Below are positions 10,199 through 18,506 of a stretch of 64,000 bases of DNA, piece after piece. Within the stretch, counting starts at the first letter, position 1. Every line of letters begins with the position of its first letter. The stretch covers positions 2,457,264-2,521,263 of the forward strand of contig NZ_JAIFZO010000002.1 in NCBI RefSeq assembly GCF_026341275.1. The letters run 5' to 3'. This DNA comes from Streptomyces ortus (GTDB lineage Bacteria > Actinomycetota > Actinomycetes > Streptomycetales > Streptomycetaceae). A program made the translations under genes and the position numbers. Below the pieces are notes generated by a model. The model searched no databases. It was not told the DNA's origin and saw only the letters and a list, made by a program, of their open reading frames with translations.

Positions 10199-10969
10199 TC
10201 AACTCGTGCGGCCCTTTGTGTCGAAGCGCTTCATGCGGTCCAGCACCGCGTCGGCCGTCGGCGCGTGCACCTCGTCCACCACCCGCCCGTCGGCCAGGAA
10301 GATCACCCGGTCCGCGTACGCCGCGGCCACCGGATCGTGGGTGACCATCACGACCGTCTGCCCCAGCTCCCGGACGGAGTTGCGCAGGAAGCCCAGCACC
10401 TCCGCACCCGAGCGCGAGTCCAGGTTCCCGGTGGGCTCGTCGCCGAAGATGATGTCCGGGCGGGACGCCAGCGCCCGGGCCACGGCCACGCGCTGCTGCT
10501 GCCCGCCGGACAGCTCGGAGGGCCGGTGGGAGAGCCGGTCGGCCAGACCCACCATCTCGATCACCTTGTGCAGCCACTCCTTGTCCGGCTTGCGGCCGGC
10601 GATGTCCATGGGGAGCGTGATGTTCTCCAGCGCCGTGAGGGTCGGCAGCAGGTTGAACGCCTGGAAGATGAAGCCGATCTTGTCCCGCCGCAACTTCGTC
10701 AACTGCTTGTCCTTCAGCGAGCCCAGCTCGGTCTCACCGATGCGGACCGAGCCGGAGGAGAAGCTGTCCAGACCCGCCACGCAGTGCATCAGCGTGGACT
10801 TGCCGGAGCCGGAGGGGCCCATGATCGCGGTGAACTCGGCCTGCCGGAAGTCGACGGAGACCCGGTCCAGAGCGACCACCTGGGTCTCCCCCTGTCCGTA
10901 GACCTTCGACAGTTCCGTGGCGCGGGCGGCCACCGCGGTGGACCGTTCGGCGAGGGGCGTGGTGGTCAC
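10199..10969 (-). CDS. ABC transporter ATP-binding protein (MacB/LolD type)
   Basis: A 256-residue nucleotide-binding subunit. Walker A GPSGSGKST is near residue 54, the signature LSGGQQQRVAVARAL near 155, Walker B IIFGDEPTGNLD near 177 and the H-loop VTHD near 213. It powers the FtsX-type permease encoded downstream. The start is GTG at 10969 with GGAG about 8 nt upstream; the first 16 residues precede the ABC domain. Both genes read leftward from a promoter in the region before bldA. Confidence 0.93.
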   Translation of the reverse strand: MTTTPLAERSTAVAARATELSKVYGQGETQVVALDRVSVDFRQAEFTAIMGPSGSGKSTLMHCVAGLDSFSSGSVRIGETELGSLKDKQLTKLRRDKIGFIFQAFNLLPTLTALENITLPMDIAGRKPDKEWLHKVIEMVGLADRLSHRPSELSGGQQQRVAVARALASRPDIIFGDEPTGNLDSRSGAEVLGFLRNSVRELGQTVVMVTHDPVAAAYADRVIFLADGRVVDEVHAPTADAVLDRMKRFDTKGRTS

Positions 10970-10981
10970 GGAAGGGTGCTC

Positions 10982-11423
10982 CTTGTTCGGTACGACGACG
11001 AGTGGACGACCGTTCCATCGTCGGCGCCGTCGGCCGCCATGTAGTCACCCCCTGTTCCGGTTCCGAGGGGGGACTGGGGACGGACTGCGGGCCCCCGGGT
11101 CATACCTGGGGATGACAACCGCCCCCGAGGTGAAGCCGGGAGAGCGGGCAGCGGGCGGGAGCAGCCGGGAGCGGGCGGGGAGCGGCGCGAGAGCAAAATG
11201 GCGACGGTTCGTCAGGTTCCACTCGTTCGGGCGGTGAAATCACGTCATTCCCCTGGCGCCGTCCCGCGTACGTCGAAACGCACGTGGCATGTGCGGATGG
11301 CGCATACCGTGGGCTGATGCACCCTCAGACGCCAATAAAATAAGACAACATCGGGTCGCCCCACCGCTGTTCGGGGGATCTGTCCCGATAGGCTCGGGAT
11401 GCTCGAAGCGGAGTCCATGGCCT
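10982..11423. other. Gene-free stretch upstream of bldA and the ABC operon
   Basis: About 440 bp without a convincing gene. Short frames exist (for example 42 codons from ATG 11111) but lack a ribosome site. It should hold the leftward ABC promoter and the rightward tRNA promoter. TAGGCT at 11389-11394 is the best -10-like hexamer for the tRNA, about 30 nt before its 5' end, but no good -35 is seen. Confidence 0.5.
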
Positions 11424-11509
11424 GCCCGGATGGTGGAATGCAGACACGGCGAGCTTAAACCTCGCTGCCCTTGACGGGCGTACCGGTTCAAGTCCGGTTC
11501 CGGGCACCA
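11424..11509 (+). tRNA. bldA: tRNA-Leu(UAA), the bldA tRNA
   Basis: An 86-nt class II tRNA with encoded CCA. The acceptor stem GCCCGGA pairs with TCCGGGC, with discriminator A at 11506. The anticodon stem GCGAG/CTCGC closes the loop CTTAAAC, giving anticodon TAA at 11456-11458, which reads UUA. The long variable arm and the T arm CCGGTTCAAGTCCGG are present. In Streptomyces this is the only tRNA reading the rare UUA codon, and its loss blocks aerial growth and much antibiotic production. Two genes in this window carry TTA codons (36975-36977 and 57650-57652). Confidence 0.97.
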
Positions 11510-11561
11510 CCGACACTTTCACCCTTCTCCGGGTCTTCCCCGCCCTTCCCGGCGTATCGCG

Positions 11562-11592
11562 ATGAAGGGTGCATCCTTCATTGAAGACTTCA
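11562..11592. promoter_or_regulatory. Possible operator palindromes between bldA and pobA
   Basis: ATGAAGG-N6-CCTTCAT at 11562-11581 is followed at once by TGAAGACTTCA. They lie about 150 bp before pobA and may bind its regulator, such as an IclR-type protein, or form the end of the tRNA transcript. No direct evidence favours either. Confidence 0.35.
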
Positions 11593-11743
11593 CCACTCGA
11601 CCGTTGACAGCGGGTTCCGTCCGCCGGAGACTCTCGTGAACGGAAAATGGTGAATAAAACTTCACTCTGCGAACGCAAAACGGGGAACTACGCTGACGGC
11701 GCTCACGGGAGTCGTCGGGGCCGGAGCGCGAAGGGGCGTGTCG

Positions 11744-12919
11744 ATGCGAACCACGGTCGGGATCATCGGGGCCGGACCGGCCGGCCTGCTGCTGGCGAGG
11801 CTGCTGCACAACGCGGGGATCGACTCCGTCGTCCTGGAGAGCCGCGACCGGAGTTACGTGGAGCAGCGCCAGCGCGCCGGAATCCTGGAGCAGGGCACCG
11901 TGGACGTCCTGCGCGCGGCCGGCGCCGGTGCCCGCATGGACCGGGAGGGGCTGCGCCACGACGGCATCGAGCTGCGGTTCGCGCGCAGGCGCCACCGGAT
12001 CGACTTCCCCGCCCTCACCGGCGGGCGGTCCGTGATGGTCTACGCCCAGACCGAGGTGTGCAAGGACCTCATCGCACTGCAGCTCAAAGAGGGCGGCCCG
12101 CTGCTCTTCGAGGCGGAGGCCCTGGAGGTGGAGGGGGCCGACACCGACAGCCCCCGGGTGCGCTTCCGGCACGAGGGGCGTGAGGACGTCCTGGAGTGCG
12201 CGTACGTCGTCGGGTGCGACGGTTTCTGGGGGGTGGCCCGCAAGGCGATACCCGAGGAACTCACCCAGGTCTTCGAGCGGACGTACCCCTTCGGGTGGCT
12301 GGGGATCCTCGCCGACGTGGCCCCGTCGCACGACGAGCTCGTCTACGCCCGCCACGATCGCGGTTTCGCCCTGCTGTCGATGCGCTCGCCCGTCGTCTCC
12401 CGGCTCTACCTCCAGGTGCCCGAGGGCACGGACGCCGAGGCGTGGAGCGACGAGGAGATCTGGGACGAGCTGGAGCGCCGCTTCGAGACGGCCGACGACT
12501 GGCGGCTGGCGCGGGGGCCCGTCACCGCCAAGTCCGTCACCCCCATGCGCAGCCATGTGCACGAGCCGATGCGCCACGGGCGGCTCTTCCTGGCCGGGGA
12601 CGCGGCCCACATCGTGCCGCCGACCGGTGCCAAGGGGCTGAACCTCGCGGTCGGCGACGTCGTGACCTTCGCGCGGGCCCTGGTCCACCAGGAGGAGACC
12701 GGCTCCGGCGAACTGCTCGACGCGTACTCGCAGACCTGCCTGCGCCGGGTGTGGCAGGCCGAGCGGTTCTCGTACGAGATGACGACGCTGCTGCACCGGC
12801 CGCCCGGGGCGACGCCCTTCGAGGACCGGATCCAGCTGGCCCGGCTGGAGCGGCTCGCCTCCTCGCACGCCGCCGAGCAGGACCTCGCCGAGGGCTACAC
12901 CGGCTTCGCCCTGGAGTGA
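11744..12919 (+). CDS. pobA: 4-hydroxybenzoate 3-monooxygenase
   Basis: FAD-dependent hydroxylase converting 4-hydroxybenzoate to protocatechuate with NADPH or NADH and O2, feeding the beta-ketoadipate pathway. The 391-residue product is close to the 394 of the Pseudomonas enzyme. Motifs are the FAD site GIIGAGPAGLLLARLL at residues 6-21, VVGCDGFWGVAR near 160 (DG motif) and FLAGDAAHIVPPTGAKGLN near 284 (GD motif). I chose ATG 11744 over GTG 11738 because AAGGGG at 11731-11736 is 7 nt before the ATG and only 1 nt before the GTG. Confidence 0.92.
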   Translation: MRTTVGIIGAGPAGLLLARLLHNAGIDSVVLESRDRSYVEQRQRAGILEQGTVDVLRAAGAGARMDREGLRHDGIELRFARRRHRIDFPALTGGRSVMVYAQTEVCKDLIALQLKEGGPLLFEAEALEVEGADTDSPRVRFRHEGREDVLECAYVVGCDGFWGVARKAIPEELTQVFERTYPFGWLGILADVAPSHDELVYARHDRGFALLSMRSPVVSRLYLQVPEGTDAEAWSDEEIWDELERRFETADDWRLARGPVTAKSVTPMRSHVHEPMRHGRLFLAGDAAHIVPPTGAKGLNLAVGDVVTFARALVHQEETGSGELLDAYSQTCLRRVWQAERFSYEMTTLLHRPPGATPFEDRIQLARLERLASSHAAEQDLAEGYTGFALE

Positions 12920-13104
12920 AAGACCCCTGGCCGGGGAACCGGACCGGTATGTGCCGGCGTTGTACCGGTACGAGGGAATGCGGGGGTGAGACCCGGTGTT
13001 CCCGGTCACAAGAGGGGAAAGATCCTCTCAGGCACTGGATGCATTCTTTTGCCTACCCATTACTCTTGAGCCAAGGCCGCGCAAGGTGGCCATGGAGGAG
13101 TGAA

Positions 13105-14019
13105 ATGAGGAGCAGCAACCCGGTCTTCTCGCGACGGGGGTTCAGCCGCGACAACGGCTACGCGGGCTTCAACGCGGCGCCGCAGGCCGGGGGCCCCGCT
13201 GTCGGAACGCAGGGGAACCCGTACGCACAGGGTGCCCCCGGCGCCTCGCAGAGCGGTGACCCGTACGCGCAGAATCCTTACGCTCAGAACCCGTACGCAC
13301 AGCAGGGCCTGCAGCACGGCGCACCGCCGCAGGCCCCGCCCGCCGCCGGTCGCATGACGATGGACGACGTCGTCGCGCGGACGGCCCTGACCCTCGGCAC
13401 CGTCACCGTCGGTGCCGTTCTCGCCTGGGTCCTCCTGCCGGTCACGTCGACCAGCTTCGGCCTGGCCATCGGCTCGGCGCTCATCGCGATGGTCTTCGCG
13501 CTGGTCCAGGCCTTCAAGCGCAAGGCCTCGCCCCCGCTGATCCTGGCGTACGCCGCCTTCGAGGGCGTCTTCCTCGGCGTGATCAGCGAGATGTACAACA
13601 GCAGGTGGTCCGGCGCGCCCTTCCAGGCCGTGCTCGGCACGCTGGCCGTCTCCGGTGCCACCCTGCTGATCTACAAGGCGGGCTGGATCCGCGTCACCGC
13701 GAGGTACGCGCGCATCGGTATGGCCATCGCGATCGCCTTCGTGCTGGTCATGGCGGTCAACCTGCTGCTGGTCGTCTTCGGTGTCGCCGACGACGGCGGA
13801 CTGCGCAGCATGGGCCCGCTCGGCGCGATCGTCGGCATCCTGGCCATCTGCCTGGGCGCCTTCTTCCTGACGCTCGACTTCAAGCAGATCGAGGACGGCA
13901 TCGCCTACGGCGCGCCGCGTGACGAGTCCTGGCTGGCCGCGTTCGGTCTGACCATGAGTCTCGTCTGGATCTACCTGGAGATGCTGCGGCTGGTGGCGAT
14001 CTTCAGCGGCAACGACTGA
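13105..14019 (+). CDS. Bax inhibitor-1/YccA family membrane protein
   Basis: A 304-residue protein. The first 90 residues are hydrophilic, rich in Gly/Gln, with a short repeat of NPYAQ (four or five copies), and then come seven predicted helices, beginning TALTLGTVTVGAVLAWVLLP and ending LTMSLVWIYLEMLRLVAIFSG. Members form pH-sensitive calcium leak channels in some bacteria; the role here is unknown. GGAGG precedes the ATG. A perfect terminator follows. Confidence 0.9.
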   Translation: MRSSNPVFSRRGFSRDNGYAGFNAAPQAGGPAVGTQGNPYAQGAPGASQSGDPYAQNPYAQNPYAQQGLQHGAPPQAPPAAGRMTMDDVVARTALTLGTVTVGAVLAWVLLPVTSTSFGLAIGSALIAMVFALVQAFKRKASPPLILAYAAFEGVFLGVISEMYNSRWSGAPFQAVLGTLAVSGATLLIYKAGWIRVTARYARIGMAIAIAFVLVMAVNLLLVVFGVADDGGLRSMGPLGAIVGILAICLGAFFLTLDFKQIEDGIAYGAPRDESWLAAFGLTMSLVWIYLEMLRLVAIFSGND

Positions 14020-14041
14020 TCAGGGCTCGGCCCGGTTCGAC

Positions 14042-14081
14042 ACGCGGGGCCCCGCGAACCTCGGTTCGCGGGGCCCCGCGT
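14042..14081. terminator. Perfect 19-bp terminator hairpin
   Basis: ACGCGGGGCCCCGCGAACC at 14042-14060 pairs exactly with 14063-14081 across a 2-nt loop, followed by TCTTTTC. It serves the rightward membrane gene and possibly the leftward small gene that ends at 14115. Confidence 0.9.
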
Positions 14082-14114
14082 TCTTTTCGGTGCCGGAGCG
14101 AGGTGAAGGCGCGC

Positions 14115-14345
14115 TCAGCGCAGGTTGCGCGCCGCCCTTCTCAGGTCGTACTCGTGGATGATCGCCTTGGCGTGGCCGTACGCGAGGTCGTGCTCGGCAC
14201 GGAGCCAGCTGACCTTCTCCTCGAAGCGGTGGAGAGCGGGGCCTTCGTCGACGGTGCGCAGCCAGTCGGAGATCTCACGACCGGTGCAGTGGGGGATGCG
14301 GGCGAGCAGATTGCGATGGGTCTCCGCGGAGAAGACTTGGGACAT
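14115..14345 (-). CDS. DUF4287 domain protein
   Basis: A 76-residue cytosolic protein that fits the DUF4287 pattern, with the segment TGREISDWLRTVDEG near residue 22 and LRAEHDLAYGHAKAIIHEYDLRRAA at the end. Function unknown. It begins with ATG at 14345, about 100 bp from the divergent gene at 14450, so the two share a promoter region. Confidence 0.75.
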   Translation of the reverse strand: MSQVFSAETHRNLLARIPHCTGREISDWLRTVDEGPALHRFEEKVSWLRAEHDLAYGHAKAIIHEYDLRRAARNLR

Positions 14346-14449
14346 CGGCGCCTCCGGACGCAAAGGGGATGTAAGCCGGTCCTTCACGCCACCGTGCCTG
14401 AGCGTTCGGTCGTTGGCAACAGTCCGGTTGCGACGCGTAGTCTCACGAC

Positions 14450-14761
14450 GTGCTTGATACGACGCCGCTGACCCGTGCCGTGGATCACTTCGCCGACCGG
14501 CTGCGGGCCGCGCCGCAGAGCCGGCTGCAACGGGGGGCGGCGGCCGAGGCACTGGGCCTGGCCAGGGAATTGGCGCTGCGCGCCCAGCGGCTCGAGAACC
14601 CCGGGCAGGCCCCCCGGGAGATGCCGGACGCGGGCATGTTCGCGTCGGCGGACCAGATCACGGTGGCCGTGCACGACCTCGCGCTCGTACTGAGGAACGA
14701 GGCCGAACTGGCGGAGGCGCTGCTGCTCGTGGAGGAGGCGCAGAAGAGGGCGGGCGTCTGA
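14450..14761 (+). CDS. Conserved hypothetical protein, helical
   Basis: A 103-residue acidic, Ala/Leu-rich protein, predicted mostly helical (DRLRAAPQSRLQRGAAAEALGLARELALRAQRLE...). No signal, membrane segment or recognised domain. It starts at GTG 14450 with no obvious ribosome site and may be leaderless. It ends 33 bp from a convergent gene. I do not recognise the family. Confidence 0.7.
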   Translation: MLDTTPLTRAVDHFADRLRAAPQSRLQRGAAAEALGLARELALRAQRLENPGQAPREMPDAGMFASADQITVAVHDLALVLRNEAELAEALLLVEEAQKRAGV

Positions 14762-14794
14762 CGCGGCCGGTTCCGCCGAGGCTCGCGCGGGCGG

Positions 14795-15586
14795 TTACAG
14801 CGACGCTATGACGCGGTCCGCCAGGACGTAGACGTTCTCCTGGCCGCATTCGAAGGTGAGCGCGTAGGCGCCAGAGACCCCCGAGCCGCCGAGCAGGACC
14901 GGCGGGTGGCCGGTGCGCAGGGACTCCGCGAGGCGTTCGGCGGTCTCCCGGTGGCCCGGAGTCATGCAGAGGGTGGTGCCGTCGGCGAAGACGTACACGT
15001 CGAGAGTGCCGAGGGGGCCGGGGCGGACGTCCGCCAACTCCGTACGGGAATCGGCCAGTTCCTCCAGGCAGGACACCGTGCGCTCGTGGTCGTTCACCAT
15101 CGGCGACTGGACCGGGACGAAGTCCGGGTGCGAGGGGTGGCGGCGGCGGGCCGCGGCCAGTTCGGCGGAGTCGCCGGAGAACTCGTCCGCGTCGGCGGCC
15201 GGTTCGGTCACCGGCTCCAGGTGTTCGAGGCCGATGAAGTCCGACTGGCGCGGCAGGAACAGCTCGCTGTCGGGCAGGCCGAGCAGTGTCGGCGCGTCAC
15301 TGGCGTCACGTGCCTCCTGGGCGGCCCAGAAGGCACGCGCCTCGGCGAGCTCACGCTCGCGCTCCTCGGCGAGGGCCTCGGCCACCGCGGCACGTATCTC
15401 CTCGGCGTCCGAGGATCCGCGGGCGGCCGGTACGAGGCCGCCGGCGGCCTTGGAGCGGCTTCTGGCGAGTTCGGTGTGCAGGGCCGCCACCTGCCGGCGC
15501 AGGGCCAGCAGGGTGCGCAGAACGGCGACGCCCACGGCCGTGGTGGTGGCTGTGGCGAGCAGCAGAGCGAGAAACGTGGTGCTCAC
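14795..15586 (-). CDS. Hypothetical membrane-anchored protein
   Basis: A 263-residue protein with one N-terminal helix at about residues 4-28 (FLALLLATATTTAVGVAVLRTLLAL), a charged stretch to about 110 that includes a coiled-coil-like EEIRAAVAEALAEERERELAEARAF, and a C-terminal globular domain around LGTLDVYVFADGTTLCMTPGHRETAERLAE. Probably anchored with the C-terminal part inside. GTG 15586 is the start. Family not recognised beyond streptomycete conservation. Confidence 0.75.
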   Translation of the reverse strand: MSTTFLALLLATATTTAVGVAVLRTLLALRRQVAALHTELARSRSKAAGGLVPAARGSSDAEEIRAAVAEALAEERERELAEARAFWAAQEARDASDAPTLLGLPDSELFLPRQSDFIGLEHLEPVTEPAADADEFSGDSAELAAARRRHPSHPDFVPVQSPMVNDHERTVSCLEELADSRTELADVRPGPLGTLDVYVFADGTTLCMTPGHRETAERLAESLRTGHPPVLLGGSGVSGAYALTFECGQENVYVLADRVIASL

Positions 15587-15780
15587 TGACGTACTCCCGG
15601 TTCAAAGTCGACCCCCGACTTCCTACATCAGCTTGAAGGGTGGACTAACCAGCTGTCAGTGCGTAACGTCACGAAACGGACAGGACTTTAGCCCCGACCT
15701 TTGTTCGTCCACTGGTCCTGACCTGCGTGAATCCCTCCTCGATGGGACTTAGGTCACATCCTGGGGGAGTTTCGGTCACA

Positions 15781-15823
15781 AAACGGCCCAGAGCCCCGGC
15801 GGGAGCTGGGCTCCGGGTCGTTT
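15781..15823. terminator. Hairpin terminator downstream of thiolase
   Basis: AAACGGCCCAGAGCCC pairs with GGGCTCCGGGTCGTTT with one mismatch and one wobble. On the leftward strand it follows the thiolase stop by about 50 bp. Confidence 0.7.
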
Positions 15824-15871
15824 CGTTCACCCTGCGTTCAATGGCGGTTACGGCGGGCGTGCTTGCGGACC

Positions 15872-17092
15872 CTAGCTCAGGCGCTCGATGACCATCGCCA
15901 TGCCCTGGCCGCCGCCCACGCACATCGTCTCCAGGCCGAACTGCTTGTCGTGGAACTGGAGGGAATTGATGAGCGTGCCGGTGATGCGGGCGCCGGTCAT
16001 GCCGAAGGGGTGGCCGACCGCGATGGCGCCGCCGTTCACGTTCAGCTTCTCCAGCGGGATCTCCAGGTCGCGGTAGGACGGGATCACCTGGGCGGCGAAC
16101 GCCTCGTTGATCTCGAACAGGTCGATGTCGTCGACCGTCAGACCGGCGCGGGACAGGGCCTGCTTCGACGCCTCCACCGGGCCCAGGCCCATGATCTCGG
16201 GGGAGAGGCCGGTGACGCCGGTCGAGACGATCCGGGCCAGCGGGGTCAGGCCGAGCTCGCGGGCCTTGGTGTCCGACATGATCACGAGGGCGGCGGCGCC
16301 GTCGTTCAGCGGGCAGCAGTTGCCGGCCGTGACCATGCCGTCGGGGCGGAAAACGGGCTTGAGGCCCGCGACGCCGTCCAGCGTGACGCCGGCGCGGGGG
16401 CCGTCGTCCTTGCTGACGACCGTGCCGTCCGGGGTGGTGACCGGGGTGATCTCGCGCTCCCAGAAGCCGTTCTTGATGGCTTCCTCGGCGAGGTTCTGCG
16501 AGCGGACACCGAACTCGTCCATGTCCTGGCGGGTGACGCCCTTGATCCGGGCGAGGTTCTCCGCGGTCTGGCCCATCGCGATGTACGCGTCCGGGACGAG
16601 GCCGTCCTCGCGCGGGTCGTGCCAGGACGCGCCCTCGCTGGCGGCCACCTCGGCGGTGCGGGCCTCCGCGTCCGCGAAGAACGGGTTGTGGGTGTCCGGG
16701 AGGCTGTCGGAGTTGCCCTTGGTGAAGCGCGACACCAGCTCGACGCCCGCCGAGATGAAGACGTCGCCCTCGCCCGCCTTGATGGCGTGCAGGGCCATGC
16801 GGGTCGTCTGGAGCGAGGAGGAGCAGTAGCGGGTGATCGTGCAGCCGGGGAGGTGGTCCATGCCCATCTGCACGGCCACGATGCGGCCGAGGTTGTTGCC
16901 CTGCTCGCCGCCGGGGAGGCCGCAGCCGAGCATCAGGTCCTCGATGTCCTTCGGGTCGAGCTCCGGGACCTTGGCGAGGGCCGCCTGGATGATGGTCGCG
17001 GTGAGGTCGTCGGGGCGCAGGTCCTTGAGGGAGCCCTTGAATGCGCGGCCGATGGGGGAGCGGGCGGTCGAGACGATCACGGCTTCGGGCAT
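15872..17092 (-). CDS. Acetyl-CoA C-acyltransferase (thiolase)
   Basis: Thiolytic cleavage or formation of 3-ketoacyl-CoA in fatty-acid beta-oxidation. The 406-residue product has the nucleophilic cysteine in [15 protein letters not shown] near residue 89, NEAFAAQ near 350, and the C-terminal GGGQGMAM active-site segment; HPFGMTGAR carries the catalytic His. ATG 17092 ([13 protein letters not shown]) has GGAG 6 nt upstream, better than the ATG 12 nt earlier. No partner dehydrogenase is adjacent. Confidence 0.93.
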   Translation of the reverse strand: MPEAVIVSTARSPIGRAFKGSLKDLRPDDLTATIIQAALAKVPELDPKDIEDLMLGCGLPGGEQGNNLGRIVAVQMGMDHLPGCTITRYCSSSLQTTRMALHAIKAGEGDVFISAGVELVSRFTKGNSDSLPDTHNPFFADAEARTAEVAASEGASWHDPREDGLVPDAYIAMGQTAENLARIKGVTRQDMDEFGVRSQNLAEEAIKNGFWEREITPVTTPDGTVVSKDDGPRAGVTLDGVAGLKPVFRPDGMVTAGNCCPLNDGAAALVIMSDTKARELGLTPLARIVSTGVTGLSPEIMGLGPVEASKQALSRAGLTVDDIDLFEINEAFAAQVIPSYRDLEIPLEKLNVNGGAIAVGHPFGMTGARITGTLINSLQFHDKQFGLETMCVGGGQGMAMVIERLS

Positions 17093-17213
17093 CTTCGGCT
17101 CCATTGGCGTCGCGGGGGATGGGCGGACCTGCTTGGGAAGCTACCCGTCCGTATGGGTGAGGTCACGGGTGTGGTGGTGTGACACGGGCCGCACTTTCCA
17201 AGCGCTTGCTTTC

Positions 17214-17336
17214 CTCGCCCCCGCCGCCCCTACCCGTTCCCGACCACGCATGGGGGCTGCGCCCCCTCGCCCCCGCTCGCGCAGTTCCCCGCGCCCCTCG
17301 AACCCCCTAGGGGCGCGGGGGCGCAGCCCCCATGCG
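17214..17336. repeat. Long dispersed repeat with inverted GCGCAGTTCCCC core
   Basis: Contains the core GCGCAGTTCCCCGCGCCCCT at 17279-17298, followed by an inverted partial copy to 17336. About 85 bp from 17214 closely match 58230-58313, including CGACCACGCATGGGGGCTG. It lies between the thiolase start and the SGNH hydrolase stop and may also terminate transcription. Confidence 0.85.
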
Positions 17337-17344
17337 GTTGGCGG

Positions 17345-18361
17345 TCAGGGGGACGACGGGGCCGGGTCCGAGGCCGGGACGCGACGGCGGCGGCGTCGCT
17401 TGAGGAGGGCCCACGGGCCCCGCGGCCCGGTGGGCATCGCCGCCGCCACCTCCGTACCCGGCTCCGACGCCGCCTCCGCCGCGGCCCGCGCCACGGGCAG
17501 GAACCCCTCCCGGCGGGCCACGTCAGGACGCTCCTCGTCCGCCGGCCACAGCCCCAGCGCCGCGCACACCGTCGGCAGCACGGCCATCGCCGCCGTCGCG
17601 TACCCCTCCGCCGAGGGGTGGTAGCTGTCGGGCCCGAACAGCTCGCGCGGGTTCTCCGCGAACTCCGGTCCCAGCAGGTCGCCCAGCGACACCGTCCGCC
17701 CGCCCTGCTCGACCGTGCCGATCGTCTGCGCCGCCGCCAGCTGCCGCGAGGCCCGCCGCGCGAACCACCGCAGCGGCCGGTGGACCGGCTCGATCGTGCC
17801 CAGGTCGGGACAGGTGCCGACGATCACCTCCGCACCGGCCGTACGCAGTCGGCGTACCGCGGCGGAAAGGTGCCGGACCGACCTCGTGGCCGGCATCCGG
17901 TGCGTCACGTCGTTCGCACCGACCATGATCACGCACACCTCGGGCAACCCGTCCGGATCCGAGAGGACCAGCCGGACCTGGCGGTCGAGGTCGTCCGACT
18001 GGGCGCCGGGCAGGGCCACGTTCCGCAGCCGCACCGGCCGTTCCGCCACCGCCGCGAGCCCGGACGCCAGCAGCGCGCCCGGCGTCTGCCGGGCCCGGTG
18101 GACGCCCTGTCCCGCCGCGGTCGAGTCCCCGAGCATCGTCAGGCGCAGCGGTTCCTCACCACCGGCGTAGGCGTACCCGTACAGGCCGTCCGCGCTCGGT
18201 GGGTGGGGACTGCGCCCGTGCCCCACCTGCCGTTTCGCCAGCTGCACCTCGGCCAGCACCACGCCGACCGTCGCCGCGCCCAACAGCCCGATCCCGCCGC
18301 CGCCGTACGCCGCGCCCGCCGCGATCCGCCGTGCCACCCTCGCCCTCGACAAGCTCGACAT
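17345..18361 (-). CDS. SGNH/GDSL-family hydrolase
   Basis: A 338-residue secreted or membrane-anchored esterase-like protein. An N-terminal hydrophobic segment at about residues 13-38 (AAGAAYGGGGIGLLGAATVGVVLAEV) acts as signal or anchor. Block I is LTMLGDSTAAGQG near 78 (nucleophile Ser), block III IMVGANDVTH (Asn) near 150, and block V YHPSAEGYATAA (His) near 265. The C-terminus is basic and Pro-rich. AAGGAGGT lies 11 nt before the ATG. Substrate unknown. Confidence 0.9.
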   Translation of the reverse strand: MSSLSRARVARRIAAGAAYGGGGIGLLGAATVGVVLAEVQLAKRQVGHGRSPHPPSADGLYGYAYAGGEEPLRLTMLGDSTAAGQGVHRARQTPGALLASGLAAVAERPVRLRNVALPGAQSDDLDRQVRLVLSDPDGLPEVCVIMVGANDVTHRMPATRSVRHLSAAVRRLRTAGAEVIVGTCPDLGTIEPVHRPLRWFARRASRQLAAAQTIGTVEQGGRTVSLGDLLGPEFAENPRELFGPDSYHPSAEGYATAAMAVLPTVCAALGLWPADEERPDVARREGFLPVARAAAEAASEPGTEVAAAMPTGPRGPWALLKRRRRRRVPASDPAPSSP

Positions 18362-18506
18362 GCGAAGCCGCCACCTCCTTCTAGCCGTACACCCACTCCT
18401 TGCCCCGTACAGACCGTCGGCCAATCTCAACGCCGTGTGAACGCCCAGGAGGGGCTTAGGCTGACGGAACCACCCCGACCATTTCTTTTCAGCTCCGGAG
18501 ACAACG

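Noticed and set aside
11111..11237. A 42-codon frame upstream of bldA
   Set aside because: No ribosome site and poor codon bias in the third position.
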